DNA of 61,372 nt, taken from positions 1 through 61,372 of IMG/VR virus record IMGVR_UViG_3300025030_000109; one strand, 5' to 3'. This DNA is from a virus. Each line of letters begins with the position of its first letter. Position 1 is the first letter of the stretch. This document shows positions 26,877-35,023 of the stretch, piece after piece. The position numbers and the translations under genes are program-made. The notes beneath the pieces were generated by a model. It was not told the origin of the DNA and did not search any database. It saw only the letters and a program-made list of their open reading frames with translations.

Positions 26877-27037
26877 ACTTCCTCCAGCCGGCAGCAGATG
26901 CCGCGGCTCTGGCACTCCGCCATGATGTCCCTCGCCTTGTCCACATCCACGGGGTGCGGATTGACGACCGAGGGGTAAAAGTCCGTGCCGCCTGGACGGT
27001 CAACGGCCCGCGAGGCGACTACGTTGTAGAGGAGCAT
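26873..27037 (-). CDS. Small protein upstream of Nudix gene
   Basis: A 54-residue protein (start MLLYNVVASRAV) with GGAGG five bases upstream of its ATG and its end coupled to the Nudix start. It has a pair of Cys at the C-terminus (RGICCRLEEV) and a likely short alpha/beta fold (PVDVDKARDIMAEC). Its start lies inside the 3' end of the small zinc protein before it. No family recognised. Confidence 0.6.
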   Translation of the reverse strand: MLLYNVVASRAVDRPGGTDFYPSVVNPHPVDVDKARDIMAECQSRGICCRLEEV

Positions 27038-27153
27038 GACGCCTCCTGCAGGGCCGCCTCCGCCTCGCACCTGCCGCAGAGAAAACACTTAATCTCTGCC
27101 TCCTCCGCATTACAGATCCGGGTTCCGTCGTACTTGCAAATGAAACAGGACAT
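27019..27153 (-). CDS. Tiny zinc-binding protein
   Basis: A 44-residue protein with Cys at 3, 6, 14, 23, 26 and 29 (CFIC, CFLCGRC), enough for one zinc site plus spare Cys. A purine-rich GGGGGTG precedes the ATG. It overlaps the next gene by 19 bases. It resembles the many very small zinc-ribbon proteins that phages use as host-takeover factors, but no family is recognised. Confidence 0.55.
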   Translation of the reverse strand: MSCFICKYDGTRICNAEEAEIKCFLCGRCEAEAALQEASCSSTT

Positions 27154-27177
27154 TTTCGCACCCCCGAAAATAATCTG

Positions 27178-27205
27178 TTGACAAGATTTCAGACCCCGAT
27201 AACAT
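27178..27205 (+). promoter_or_regulatory. Rightward promoter inside the leftward block
   Basis: TTGACA (27178-27183), 16 bases, TAACAT (27200-27205). It faces against the surrounding genes and would read into 27235-27585 or give antisense RNA to the small leftward genes. Confidence 0.45.
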
Positions 27206-27234
27206 TAGCCTATCCTAACGATCGGAGGTCGCCC

Positions 27235-27585
27235 GTGACTCACTACCCCATAGAAGAACTGGAAGCCCGCAGGGATCGGCTCCTGTGTCAGATCCTGCCC
27301 CTGCGGGAGAGGCTACTGCGTCATAAGCGCGCTCACTCTGCTCCGGAAACCGTCGATCTCCGCGAAGGTGGGCTGCGTGATCTCCGTGTGGACCCCGCAG
27401 GCGGGGCAGAAGCCGAGGTTCGTCGCTCCGTCAACCTCCCCGCTCATCTCCGTTTCACATCTGGGGCAGTTCATCTCGCTACCTCCTTGGAAGCCCAGGC
27501 GACGAAGCGTCCGAGCGAGCAGTGTCCACCCCCGAGCTGCGGGGCGAAGCGGCCGTGGTTCTCGCGGACCACGAGGCTGATGTAG
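27235..27585 (+). CDS. Possible rightward gene overlapping leftward genes
   Basis: A GTG codon with GGAGG six bases upstream and a promoter before that opens a 116-residue frame. Its first 35 residues read like a real helical protein (THYPIEELEARRDRLL, then LPLRERLLRHK). The rest runs antisense to two credible leftward genes and has the odd composition of a shadow frame. It could be a genuine short protein followed by read-through of antisense sequence, a gene cut by an insertion, or a false frame over an antisense RNA promoter. Confidence 0.3.
   Translation: MTHYPIEELEARRDRLLCQILPLRERLLRHKRAHSAPETVDLREGGLRDLRVDPAGGAEAEVRRSVNLPAHLRFTSGAVHLATSLEAQATKRPSEQCPPPSCGAKRPWFSRTTRLM
27313..27474 (-). 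CDS. Small zinc-ribbon protein
   Basis: A 53-residue protein with one clear zinc ribbon: CPRC at residues 3-6 and CPAC at 28-31. The ATG overlaps the previous stop (ATGA). The C-terminal part is a short acidic helix (PTFAEIDGFRSRVSALM). Zinc ribbons of this size bind nucleic acid or a host protein; the partner is unknown. Confidence 0.7.
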   Translation of the reverse strand: MNCPRCETEMSGEVDGATNLGFCPACGVHTEITQPTFAEIDGFRSRVSALMTQ

Positions 27586-27680
27586 AAAACCGTGTCCTGC
27601 GTCTTCCGTGTGACGATCTTGCGCCCGAGGTTGCAGTGGTCCGTGTAGATCTTTCCCGGTCGGATGTCGCGTCGGCGCAT
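27471..27680 (-). CDS. Small conserved-looking protein
   Basis: A 69-residue protein with GGAGG five bases before the ATG and a promoter of the repeated phage type just upstream. It starts MRRRDIRPGKIYTDH, reads as a small beta-barrel (RKIVTRKTQDTVFYISLVV) and ends in a basic helix (CSLGRFVAWASKEVA). PGK-x-Y-x-x start motifs are common in small phage proteins of unknown role. First gene of the last leftward unit. Confidence 0.65.
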   Translation of the reverse strand: MRRRDIRPGKIYTDHCNLGRKIVTRKTQDTVFYISLVVRENHGRFAPQLGGGHCSLGRFVAWASKEVAR

Positions 27681-27705
27681 AGTCCCTCCTAATTAGTATA
27701 GGTGA

Positions 27706-27745
27706 ACTATGCCTCAATGATAGATGTTTGTCAAGAACTTTATTT
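27706..27745 (-). promoter_or_regulatory. Early promoter, conserved phage type
   Basis: Read leftward: AATAAAGTTC, then -35 TTGACA (27734-27729), 17 bases, -10 CATAGT (27711-27706). The upstream ten-base element is shared by all promoters of this set. Confidence 0.75.
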
Positions 27746-27750
27746 AAAAA

Positions 27751-28350
27751 TTATCCCCACTGCGCGGCCATCGCCTCTGCGATGCCGGTGTACGTCTTGG
27801 AGCGCTCTTTCCAGCGGTCCTCGCTCGGGCCTAACTTATTCTGCCCGCTATCTGTCTGATTAGCCCATCGTCTCTTCCCATCTGCTGTGATGCGGGGCGC
27901 TACTAGCTCTGTCGGTTGCAGCAGGGGCAGCCCCTTGAGCCACAGGCAGGTACGCTTGCTTGCATCATGCCCGAACTGATAAGGCTGAATACTTTGCGAC
28001 GCCTTTCTAATTCGGGTACCGATACATCCGACAGGGTTCTCAAGCGCAATCTTCGGAATCGGCAAGTCGAGCAACCAGCGCACGAACTTCAAGGATTCCT
28101 CGGTTTTCTCATGCCCTCGCCCTCGATCATTCCAGTGTAGCCCACTGCCGCACATGTAAGTGCATTCCGGGTGTACAATAAACAGGTCCCACGGTACACC
28201 CCTCGCCAGCACGTCCCGAATATCTCCTTGGATGTGGAACGGTGAGCCATCATCCGCGGGGAGGAGGTCGCAGCTCCAAGCTCGATGTCCTCGGGCTCGA
28301 AAGGCACGCCGCACCTCCCCGCTGGTTTCACATCCAACAAGCACTAGCAT
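27751..28350 (-). CDS. DNA cytosine methylase-like protein
   Basis: A 199-residue protein with the fold plan of a Rossmann methyltransferase: LVLVGCETSGEVRRAF at the start (AdoMet loop), a following acidic DLLPADD, then HPECTYMCGSG where C5-methylases carry their PPC site, and ENPVG near residue 105. Phage members of this family are annotated as cytosine methylases, but here Pro-Pro-Cys is replaced by Pro-Glu-Cys and the target-recognition part is very short. GGAGG precedes the ATG. It could be a true methylase, a base-modifying variant, or an AdoMet-binding protein with another role. Its neighbour upstream is the primase-helicase. Confidence 0.65.
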   Translation of the reverse strand: MLVLVGCETSGEVRRAFRARGHRAWSCDLLPADDGSPFHIQGDIRDVLARGVPWDLFIVHPECTYMCGSGLHWNDRGRGHEKTEESLKFVRWLLDLPIPKIALENPVGCIGTRIRKASQSIQPYQFGHDASKRTCLWLKGLPLLQPTELVAPRITADGKRRWANQTDSGQNKLGPSEDRWKERSKTYTGIAEAMAAQWG

Positions 28351-28359
28351 TTAACCTCC

Positions 28360-31224
28360 TCACTCCTGCGAACTTGCCCGTCGCTTCCCATCCTTGATGT
28401 CCGTCACCAGGCTCAACACTCGGCGCCCCAGCGCGGGGCAGTTCAAGTCCACCACCCACACAGGCTGCTGCGTCCCGCCAATGTAGGTCCCCGATCCGAG
28501 GACCCGTCTGGTATCATGACTTAACAGCGCCTTCAGGTCCATAAGTTCGTTCTTCAGGTCCGTGTAGCTGCCGTAGTGCTTGTCCAGATACTTCTTGAGA
28601 CTCTGCCTCGATACGTAGAGCTTGTTCTGGTCCACCATGATGCGGGCGATCAGCGGGCCGCGGGGCTCCTTCAGCACCGAGCAAAGCTTGGTATCATCCC
28701 CACTGGTCACCATGACGCCGGCGGCCATCTCGTCCAGGAACTGACCCAGGACGTCCACTTGGGTCGCCACCAGCTCCTCCTTCTCGCCCCGCAGCGCCTT
28801 GATGCGCCCCACGATCCAGTTCAGCAGGGGCGCCACCTCGAACTCGATGAGGTCCAGCTTCTTGGCGATCAGCCCTCCGTAGATGGCGACGGCGCTCATG
28901 GCGGACCAGAACCTCTCGTCGCTGGAGGCGGCACTTAGCTGGTCGATCTTCTTGGAGATGGCGTCGATCTTCTCCTGGTGCTCGTGCTGATGCTCGGTGA
29001 TGTAGGCGGCGTAGACGGGGCCGGCGGTGCCGAAGTTCTGGTGGAAGGCGCGGTAGGCGGCGGTCGCCTCGTTGCGTCCGAACCCCGCGACCGGCTTGCA
29101 GGTCACCTCCATGATCCGGTTGATCTCGGCGGAGGAGTCGGACTTCAGATTGGAGAGCTTGTCGATGAGGGAATGGTTGCTGGAGGCGACGGCGATGGTG
29201 TTCCACGAGTTGAGCACTGCCCGCTCCCGGGCGTCCCGGCCCAGGCGAGCCTTGTCCCGCCCCTGTGTGATACGGTAGAGAAGATCGGAGAGCTCCTGCC
29301 CCTCGATATTACTCACCTCGTCCAGGTACAAGGGGAGTGAGCCGTAGAGGCCCAGACGCGAGACCAGCGCGTTCACCGTGTCGTTCTTCAGAAGGGACAG
29401 TTGACGAGGGTCTCCGTACGTCGATAAGATCCATTCCCCCACCAGTGTCTTTCCAATTCCCGTATGGCCGACAAGTGCAACGCACGCGCCTGCGTATCCC
29501 GTGAAGCGCATGAGCGGAGCGCCGAAAGCTCCCGCCAGGAACGCGAAGGCGAACGGCTCCATGCCGGGGAGACCCAAGGCCTTTGTCGTACTCGACCACT
29601 CTTCGAGGTCCCCCTCGGGGTGGAATGCCTTGGCAACTTCGGGGATGTTTTTCGCAAAGCCGGTGTCCTCCTCGTCTCCGTTGATTTTGTAGGTCTTGTC
29701 ACCCAGCACGAAGGCCTGATCCAGGCCATCCGGCCGCCACCCCATCTGGGAATGCAGCGTCGCCATGTCCTTCATGCTCCTCAGTTTCGACAGGTACTGC
29801 TCCACGTAAGCCATAAAGAAACCTCTCTCCTCCTTGCCTGAGATCTGCACGTGATTATCGGCCATGTGCATCATCATGGTCTTCTGGTCATGCAGCAGCG
29901 CCGAGCGAAGGGTGAACTCCTGGTACTCCCCGGTGCGCGGCATCTGGTGCCGGATGGTGACTGTCTCATACCCCAGGCTCTTGTCCATGGCGATCTTGGT
30001 CGGGTAGAGGTCATAGGGGTAGAGCCTGAGCGGGGCCGAGGAGCCGTCGGCGATGTAGTAGACGCCGTCGTTGGAGCGGCGGTAGCCGTAAGGCTGCAAC
30101 CCCACCTCTTCCTCGGTGACCACTTGGGCCACCTCCAGCTCCGGCCGGCCCAGAACGATGGGGCTCTTGATCTTGTTGGCGCTGGGGCAACCCACGCAGA
30201 GGTGCGCGTCCTCCGCGGCGAACTTGGCACAGGTGGTGGGCCCGGCGCCCGACTTGATGTGGTGCTGGATCTTGCCGGCGGTGATCGACTCGGTGTAGGC
30301 GGGATGTCCTGCGGACCACTGGTGGATCAGGTCGTCCCCCTCCGAGCAGTAGCGCAGCAGGCCTATGGCAGCGTACCAGGCAGGCTCGGTCAGGTTGCCC
30401 CTGGTGTCGCGCATCTGGCGGATCTGGGCGCATTTCTGAGCCACCCGCTCCGCCGACGACGGCGGGCCGTCGAGCCCTGCGGTGAACTCGTCGTTGATGC
30501 CTCGGAACTGCGTCGGGGGGAGCAGCGCAGGAGCTGCGAGCTTCGCCTTGGTCGAGGCGTGCTCCAGCAGATCTATGAACCGCGCCAGCGGGATACTGTC
30601 GGCGTCCTGCAGCACCCTCACGGCCTTGATGTCTCCGGTCTTCCGGTTGTGGGTTCCCACCGGGCGAAGCACCGAGGCCGAGTCTGAGGTGCGGCTGGGG
30701 TCCTGCTTGAACTTGTGGTGCGCCATGACGTTCTTGAAAAGGTGGGCCAGGGTCTTCCACTGCTGCGCCGGGACGTCTTCCTCGATGATCCAGTGCGCGT
30801 AGAGGCCGTGGCCGGAGGAGATCAGGACTGGGAACGGGAAGCCTGCATCCCTTACGAAGCGGCGCAGGTCCTTGATGGCGTCCAGCTGTGTGGGGTAGCT
30901 CTTGTGGGGGTCTTTGGCGAACTTCTCGGGGCCGCAGTCGATGTCGACGAAGTAGGAGCGCAGATGCGTGGTGTTTTGCTGCGTCCGCACAGGCAGCTTG
31001 CTCCCCTTGGGCAGCGATCTGTTCTTGTCGTTGTTCTGGTAAGCCTCTATACTGTAAGACGCCTGAGCCAGGTACATGGTGTGGCCGGCGGCGTCCGAGG
31101 CCCTGAGATGTTCCGCAGTTTCTGCGATTGTCGCGTGGAAGTAGTGTTGGAATCCCCCGGTGGGGATCAGGCGGGCGGTGCAGTAAAGCCCCGTACTTGG
31201 GAGGAGCCTTGAGAGAAAGTCCAT
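28360..31224 (-). CDS. Primase-helicase (AEP-like primase + DUF927-type helicase)
   Basis: A 954-residue replication protein. The N-terminal part is an archaeo-eukaryotic-type primase: VDIDCG gives Asp94/Asp96 and SSGHGLYAHW gives a His near 139. A middle segment carries paired Cys and His (CAKFAAEDAHLCVGCP), a likely zinc site. The C-terminal half is a DUF927-like AAA+ helicase: Walker A GHTGIGKT near 585-592, then YLDEVSN as Walker B and ASSNHSL as sensor. Together they would prime and unwind DNA at the fork. The start at 31224 has GGAGG nine bases before it; the longer ATG at 31263 would lie only about 12 bases from the predicted transcript start and has no ribosome site. Confidence 0.85.
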   Translation of the reverse strand: MDFLSRLLPSTGLYCTARLIPTGGFQHYFHATIAETAEHLRASDAAGHTMYLAQASYSIEAYQNNDKNRSLPKGSKLPVRTQQNTTHLRSYFVDIDCGPEKFAKDPHKSYPTQLDAIKDLRRFVRDAGFPFPVLISSGHGLYAHWIIEEDVPAQQWKTLAHLFKNVMAHHKFKQDPSRTSDSASVLRPVGTHNRKTGDIKAVRVLQDADSIPLARFIDLLEHASTKAKLAAPALLPPTQFRGINDEFTAGLDGPPSSAERVAQKCAQIRQMRDTRGNLTEPAWYAAIGLLRYCSEGDDLIHQWSAGHPAYTESITAGKIQHHIKSGAGPTTCAKFAAEDAHLCVGCPSANKIKSPIVLGRPELEVAQVVTEEEVGLQPYGYRRSNDGVYYIADGSSAPLRLYPYDLYPTKIAMDKSLGYETVTIRHQMPRTGEYQEFTLRSALLHDQKTMMMHMADNHVQISGKEERGFFMAYVEQYLSKLRSMKDMATLHSQMGWRPDGLDQAFVLGDKTYKINGDEEDTGFAKNIPEVAKAFHPEGDLEEWSSTTKALGLPGMEPFAFAFLAGAFGAPLMRFTGYAGACVALVGHTGIGKTLVGEWILSTYGDPRQLSLLKNDTVNALVSRLGLYGSLPLYLDEVSNIEGQELSDLLYRITQGRDKARLGRDARERAVLNSWNTIAVASSNHSLIDKLSNLKSDSSAEINRIMEVTCKPVAGFGRNEATAAYRAFHQNFGTAGPVYAAYITEHQHEHQEKIDAISKKIDQLSAASSDERFWSAMSAVAIYGGLIAKKLDLIEFEVAPLLNWIVGRIKALRGEKEELVATQVDVLGQFLDEMAAGVMVTSGDDTKLCSVLKEPRGPLIARIMVDQNKLYVSRQSLKKYLDKHYGSYTDLKNELMDLKALLSHDTRRVLGSGTYIGGTQQPVWVVDLNCPALGRRVLSLVTDIKDGKRRASSQE

Positions 31225-31281
31225 CGGGTGAGCCTCCAGAAGCGGGTCTACCAAATAATACATTAAAAGGCAGGGGGTATT

Positions 31282-31311
31282 ATGCTACCCCCTGAGTTGG
31301 ATCTCTGTCAA
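31282..31311 (-). promoter_or_regulatory. Promoter for the primase-helicase gene
   Basis: Read leftward: TTGACA (31311-31306), 18 bases, TAGCAT (31287-31282). The bases before the -35 (TAAAAGAAC) resemble but do not equal the AATAAAGTTC element of the other early promoters. Confidence 0.55.
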
Positions 31312-31317
31312 GTTCTT

Positions 31318-31497
31318 TTAATGGTGCGGTTCTTCATCCGCACCAGATGCGTGGCCCCGACTGTTCAGCCACTCAAATATCTGCTTGGCTGCGCCCACTA
31401 TCTCTTCGGCGGTCACGATGTCCTCGCGGTGCGCCATTCCTGCGGTCTTTATCGCTGCATCCAGCGCAATCGTTTTCAGGTTCTGTTCGTCGCTCAT
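31318..31497 (-). CDS. Small acidic helical protein
   Basis: A 59-residue protein (MSDEQNLKTIALDAAIKT) with GAGGAG before the ATG. It is helical and acidic, ends in a His-rich tail (EEPHH) and has no Cys. Its 3' end carries TCTTTTAATGGTGCGG, which recurs at 31528-31543 just upstream of its own start, a short duplication. Function unknown; it lies between an HTH protein and the primase. Confidence 0.6.
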   Translation of the reverse strand: MSDEQNLKTIALDAAIKTAGMAHREDIVTAEEIVGAAKQIFEWLNSRGHASGADEEPHH

Positions 31498-31562
31498 CGC
31501 ATCTCCTCTTGGTGGCCCTCGGCCACTTCTTTTAATGGTGCGGCTCCTCTTGGGAACCGCGC

Positions 31563-31931
31563 CTAGTCTTCCGCTCTCGCCTGCCGCTTCACCGGAGGCG
31601 TCAGGTGTTTCTTGAAGACGGCCTCAAGCACTGCGGGGCGGTCTTTCTTCTCGACCTCCACCAGGGGGAGGTCTCCCGACTTCTCGACCTTCTCCAGCAG
31701 CGCGATGACGCGCAGAGCGCGGCTGCGGATCAGGGGTTGCTGCGGACCGACGCTGGCCGTGCCGTCGAGCTCCGGCCGGACAGGCTTCTCCATTATCCAC
31801 GTGTAAATGGATACACGGGAGACCCCAAAGAGGGGTGTTACCTCGTCCACAGAAAGTCCTGTTCTGCGGAGCAGATCCTTGAGGTGCTTCCCGAACTTCT
31901 CTTCGCCCGGCGGGCCTGGTGTCGTTTTCAT
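31563..31931 (-). CDS. HTH DNA-binding protein
   Basis: A 122-residue protein with a Cro/XRE-like helix-turn-helix at about residues 14-48 (LKDLLRRTGLSVDEVTPLFG, then VSRVSIYTWI). The rest is basic and helical. AAAGGAG precedes the ATG. It is the only small regulator-like protein in the replication block and is a candidate for controlling the palindromic or repeated promoter sites described elsewhere in this window. It may also be a recombination or replication helper. Confidence 0.65.
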   Translation of the reverse strand: MKTTPGPPGEEKFGKHLKDLLRRTGLSVDEVTPLFGVSRVSIYTWIMEKPVRPELDGTASVGPQQPLIRSRALRVIALLEKVEKSGDLPLVEVEKKDRPAVLEAVFKKHLTPPVKRQARAED

Positions 31932-31943
31932 TTTGGGCTCCTT

Positions 31944-32288
31944 TTAATACTTCTCGAATAATCTGGTCAGGATCGAGTCCTGCTTGTCGGATAGGTAGGG
32001 CAGCGCGGAGTGAGTCTTGCGGTAAACCGAGTCAATGAACTCGCACTCCCAGTCGTTGTCGATTTCGCCCTCATCGACATTTCTTTTCAGGTACTCCGCC
32101 ATCCGTTTCTGCGAAGCTTCCTTAGCGGTCAGACGCTGTTCCACCTCCTTGCGCCACTTCTCCGAAGCCGCCCGAGCTTCTGGTGTGTTCAGCTTCTTGA
32201 AGTCGATGCCTTTAGATTCCCCGCTTCCGAAATCAATTGTGTCAGCTTTGACTCCGGCGCAGAAAGGGTCGTCGGTGACGTCGCCCAT
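31944..32288 (-). CDS. Conserved phage protein, unknown function
   Basis: A 114-residue acidic and helical protein with AGGAGG before its ATG. The C-terminal part, IDNDWECEFIDSVYRK then LSDKQDSILTRLFEKY, is a pattern that recurs in small phage proteins next to replication genes. No enzymatic motif. Its place between the DHH enzyme and the HTH protein suggests a replication or repair helper. Confidence 0.6.
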   Translation of the reverse strand: MGDVTDDPFCAGVKADTIDFGSGESKGIDFKKLNTPEARAASEKWRKEVEQRLTAKEASQKRMAEYLKRNVDEGEIDNDWECEFIDSVYRKTHSALPYLSDKQDSILTRLFEKY

Positions 32289-32297
32289 GACGGCCTC

Positions 32298-33284
32298 CTA
32301 AATGACCCTTGGAGCATCCAAGGTGAACCTTGCGGCGCCGGCGTGGCCCCCGCCTCCGAACGCTACGGCGACCTCGCTCACGTCGAAACCGAAGCGGGAC
32401 CGGAGCGAGTAATTGCGCTTACCTCCCGGGCGGTCGCAGTAGGTCATGGAGAACGGCGCGTCCGGATAGGCGAGGCAGAGTGCTTCGCCTACTTCGGAGA
32501 TGTTCTCGGAGCAGCAGACGACGGGGATGAGATACTTCTTGCAGTCCGACGGCGAGATACTCGCATTCGGCGAGATGCTCCAGTAGTACGGGTGGTTACG
32601 AAGGCAGCCGTTTATGGCTATGGATTCAGGCGTTGCATGTTTGAACGCCACCCCGTCGTCGATGTGGCAGTGTATCATCTCTGCCGCCTTCACCCTCCCC
32701 TCAATCTGCCGTCTCTGGAAGTCCAGTATCGCCTTCCCCGCATCGTAGGCCAGCGGCATGTAGAAGTCGGCCCACGCCTCGAACTCGAAGGGCATCGTGG
32801 CGATGAAGGCGTTGATCTCCTTGGAGTGCTCCAGCTCAAACTTCCAGAGGTCGCGGTCCTGGACGTAGTGCAGCAGTTTGGGGATTGGCTCCTCGGGGTT
32901 GAAGAAAAGCCAGGAGAGAACGCAGCCGGAGTTTTCGAGGTAGACTCGGACGCCGGAGAAGAGGGGTAACCCATCGACTACTTCGGCTCCGAGGTGGAAG
33001 ATCTCGGGGAACTCTGCGAGTTCGGCCATCGCAGAGCGATGATGATCGATCACCACGGTCGCGGGGAACTTCTCCATGAACTCCCGCAGGACGGGGGCCT
33101 TGTAGCTGAAGTCCAGGATGTAGACCTGGTCGGGGGAGAACTCGTTGAGTTCGGCGTAAGGCGGGTCCTCGCCGTACTGGACCGATTTGAAGAGCATCTC
33201 GTGAGATGCAGAGAGGGCGTGGTGTGCGGCGAAGGCGCTCGCCCAGCCGTCCTGATCTCGATGCCAAAGTACAGCTACTTTCAT
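32298..33284 (-). CDS. DHH-family phosphoesterase
   Basis: A 328-residue enzyme with DHH-family motifs: HRDQDG (8-13), ILDFS (Asp58), VIDHHRS (Asp80-His82) and the DHHA1 signature GGGGHAGAA near residues 313-321. Relatives are RecJ-type exonucleases, NrnA oligoribonucleases and phosphodiesterases for cyclic dinucleotides. The chosen ATG has AAGGAGC six bases upstream; the longer frame lies inside the following endonuclease gene. It may recycle small RNA/DNA pieces during replication, or destroy signalling nucleotides; the second would pair with the Acb2-like sponge. Its end precedes the small gene at 32288 by ten bases. Confidence 0.85.
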   Translation of the reverse strand: MKVAVLWHRDQDGWASAFAAHHALSASHEMLFKSVQYGEDPPYAELNEFSPDQVYILDFSYKAPVLREFMEKFPATVVIDHHRSAMAELAEFPEIFHLGAEVVDGLPLFSGVRVYLENSGCVLSWLFFNPEEPIPKLLHYVQDRDLWKFELEHSKEINAFIATMPFEFEAWADFYMPLAYDAGKAILDFQRRQIEGRVKAAEMIHCHIDDGVAFKHATPESIAINGCLRNHPYYWSISPNASISPSDCKKYLIPVVCCSENISEVGEALCLAYPDAPFSMTYCDRPGGKRNYSLRSRFGFDVSEVAVAFGGGGHAGAARFTLDAPRVI

Positions 33285-33922
33285 TTTCGCTCCTTCTTTG
33301 GGGTTGTCAGCGCTCGCTCCAGCGGCCAGTTCTTTAGCCTCTGGATGAGCGACGGTAGGCCTATATTTAGTCGGGCGGCCCACTGCGTGAGTGTCAAAGT
33401 TTCGCCGTTGAGTGTGATCCGTCTGCAGTTTCTGGAGTTGTTATTTTGAGTTATGGAGTCTGCCCATCGGCAGTTGCCTGGTTCGTAATTTCCGTCTGAG
33501 TCTATACGATCCAACGTGAAACCCGCAGGGCTAGGACCCATATCAGTATAGAAATTCTTAAACGCTCCCCACCTCGGACTTACCCTGATGCCTCGCCCGC
33601 CGTAGTGATGGTAATCCTGATTCCTCGGGTTGTTGCATCTGTTGCGCATTGAGACCCAAGAATTGTACTCGGGCGCGTTTCTGCGCGGACCTAAGCCTTC
33701 GATGTTTCGCGTGTGCAAGCAGCCGCAGTGGGTAGTGGTGCCTCTAGTCAGCCGAGCTTTAGGCACCATGCGAGTTCCCCCGCAATCACACAAGCAAAGC
33801 CACTCAGCGTGTTGTCGACCTGAAGGCAGCGTCACTTGGTGCATGGTTGTAGCGAGCAACATGCCGAACTTCTGCCCGCTTATCTCTGCACCTTTCTGAT
33901 TCATCCCGAAGTAACCTGCCAC
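33281..33922 (-). CDS. HNH-type homing endonuclease with HTH tail
   Basis: A 213-residue protein from a GTG start with AAGGAGG seven bases upstream. It has CLCDCGG followed by HCGC (zinc knuckle), YNSWVSMRNRCNNP, HHYGGRGI, then LDRIDSDGNYEPGNCRW, the core of a widely spread phage homing-nuclease family, and a C-terminal DNA-binding module (GETLTLTQWAARLNI, then LIQRLKNWPLERALTTP). That C-terminal module is also present twice in the GIY-YIG enzyme at 59718. Its stop overlaps the DHH start, so it sits as a free-standing guest before that gene. Confidence 0.87.
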   Translation of the reverse strand: MAGYFGMNQKGAEISGQKFGMLLATTMHQVTLPSGRQHAEWLCLCDCGGTRMVPKARLTRGTTTHCGCLHTRNIEGLGPRRNAPEYNSWVSMRNRCNNPRNQDYHHYGGRGIRVSPRWGAFKNFYTDMGPSPAGFTLDRIDSDGNYEPGNCRWADSITQNNNSRNCRRITLNGETLTLTQWAARLNIGLPSLIQRLKNWPLERALTTPKKERK

Positions 33923-33935
33923 TGCTCTGCCTCCT

Positions 33936-33963
33936 TAAAAGCCCCTCCCCGAAAGGAGGGGCT
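33936..33963 (-). terminator. Leftward terminator after the SSB-like gene
   Basis: Read leftward: AGCCCCTCC (33963-33955), loop TTTCGG, GGAGGGGCT (33948-33940), then TTTT. It lies directly after the SSB-like gene and before the endonuclease ribosome site, so transcripts of the highly expressed SSB-like gene would mostly stop here. Confidence 0.8.
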
Positions 33964-33970
33964 AAGATTC

Positions 33971-35005
33971 TTACAGGCTGAAGAGCGCGGAGAGCGCCTC
34001 GTCGGTGAGGTTGTCACCCGCGCCCTCTGCACCCATACCGAGCCCGAGATCGCCCAAGCCCAGGCCGTCGTCTGCGGGTTTCGCAGCTGCGGCAGCAGCC
34101 TCGTCTTTTGCCTTCTTCTCTGCGGCTTTTTTGTCGGCGTCCGCTTTCTTCTTGGCTGCGGCTGCGGTTTTCTCTTTCTCCGCTTCGACCGCTTTCTGAG
34201 CTGCGATCTCTGCGGCGGAGGGGCCCGACTGGGTCTGCTGCGCAGCGGGTGCCGGCAGCGCCGTCTGGGTAAAGTCCTGCATGATCGCCCCCACCTCGTC
34301 GGAGGTCAGGAGCGGCTGGATCTTGCCTTTGAAAGCAGCCTCCGGCAGAACGCCCTGGAAAGCGAAGACCAGCTTGGTCGGGGTTGCGGGGTCGAAGGAG
34401 ATCGTGGTGATCACCGTGGCGAGGCCCAGGCCGTGACCAGCGAGCTGGCGGGCGTAAGCGGCGAAGTCGCCCAGGGATGCCGGCGGGACGTTGAAACGGA
34501 AGACGCCGTTGTTGGCATAGATCGCCAGGCGCTTCTTCTCGGCGCAGGCCTTGCCCTTGCCGGGGGAGCCGTCCTGGAGCTTGGCGGTGCCCCACATGTT
34601 CTGCGGGCAGCCGGCACAGGAGTCGCACTGCTTGTTCGGGGAGTCAGCCTTGGGCCTGATGCCGTCCTCGCTGGAGCAGTCGGGGGACTGCGCCTCGGAA
34701 CCTGCGGTGTAGGCGGTGGCGAACCAGGCGCGGTCGAGGGCGGCCTTCCCTTTCAGGATGACGGCGGCGATCTTCGGGGCGTTGATCATACCCATGCCTT
34801 CGACTTTCATCTGGATGACTTCTTCCACGCCGTCGATCTTGGTCTTGAACATGCCTTGGTTGGCGGTAAGAGTGGGGACCGCTCCAGCTCCGATGCCGTT
34901 GGCGGCGTCCAGGTTGGCCTGGATCAGGCTGGGGTCGGCGGCGATGGCCTCCCGCAGGTAGGCGGGGAGGGACGACATTTCGGGGATCATTACTTCGTTG
35001 GTCAT
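33971..35005 (-). CDS. Single-stranded DNA-binding-like protein
   Basis: A 344-residue protein. The middle has four Cys in a zinc-like block (CDSCAGCP, GKGKAC), a beta-rich core (ATVITTISFDP, TKLVFAFQG), then a long Lys/Ala helix and a Gly/Asp tail ending DEALSALFSL. A flexible acidic tail with a terminal aromatic patch is the hallmark of phage and bacterial SSB proteins, through which polymerase and nucleases are recruited. I know this Cys-block family from many phages near replication genes. A GNRA hairpin lies before its ribosome site and a strong terminator after it, which suggest a separately controlled, abundant mRNA. The SSB role is inferred. Confidence 0.6.
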   Translation of the reverse strand: MTNEVMIPEMSSLPAYLREAIAADPSLIQANLDAANGIGAGAVPTLTANQGMFKTKIDGVEEVIQMKVEGMGMINAPKIAAVILKGKAALDRAWFATAYTAGSEAQSPDCSSEDGIRPKADSPNKQCDSCAGCPQNMWGTAKLQDGSPGKGKACAEKKRLAIYANNGVFRFNVPPASLGDFAAYARQLAGHGLGLATVITTISFDPATPTKLVFAFQGVLPEAAFKGKIQPLLTSDEVGAIMQDFTQTALPAPAAQQTQSGPSAAEIAAQKAVEAEKEKTAAAAKKKADADKKAAEKKAKDEAAAAAAKPADDGLGLGDLGLGMGAEGAGDNLTDEALSALFSL

Positions 35006-35023
35006 TTGGGGCTCCTTTGTAGT

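Noticed and set aside
27471-28350. Methylase and neighbours as a restriction-modification system
   Set aside because: No restriction endonuclease or specificity subunit lies nearby; the gene stands alone between replication genes.
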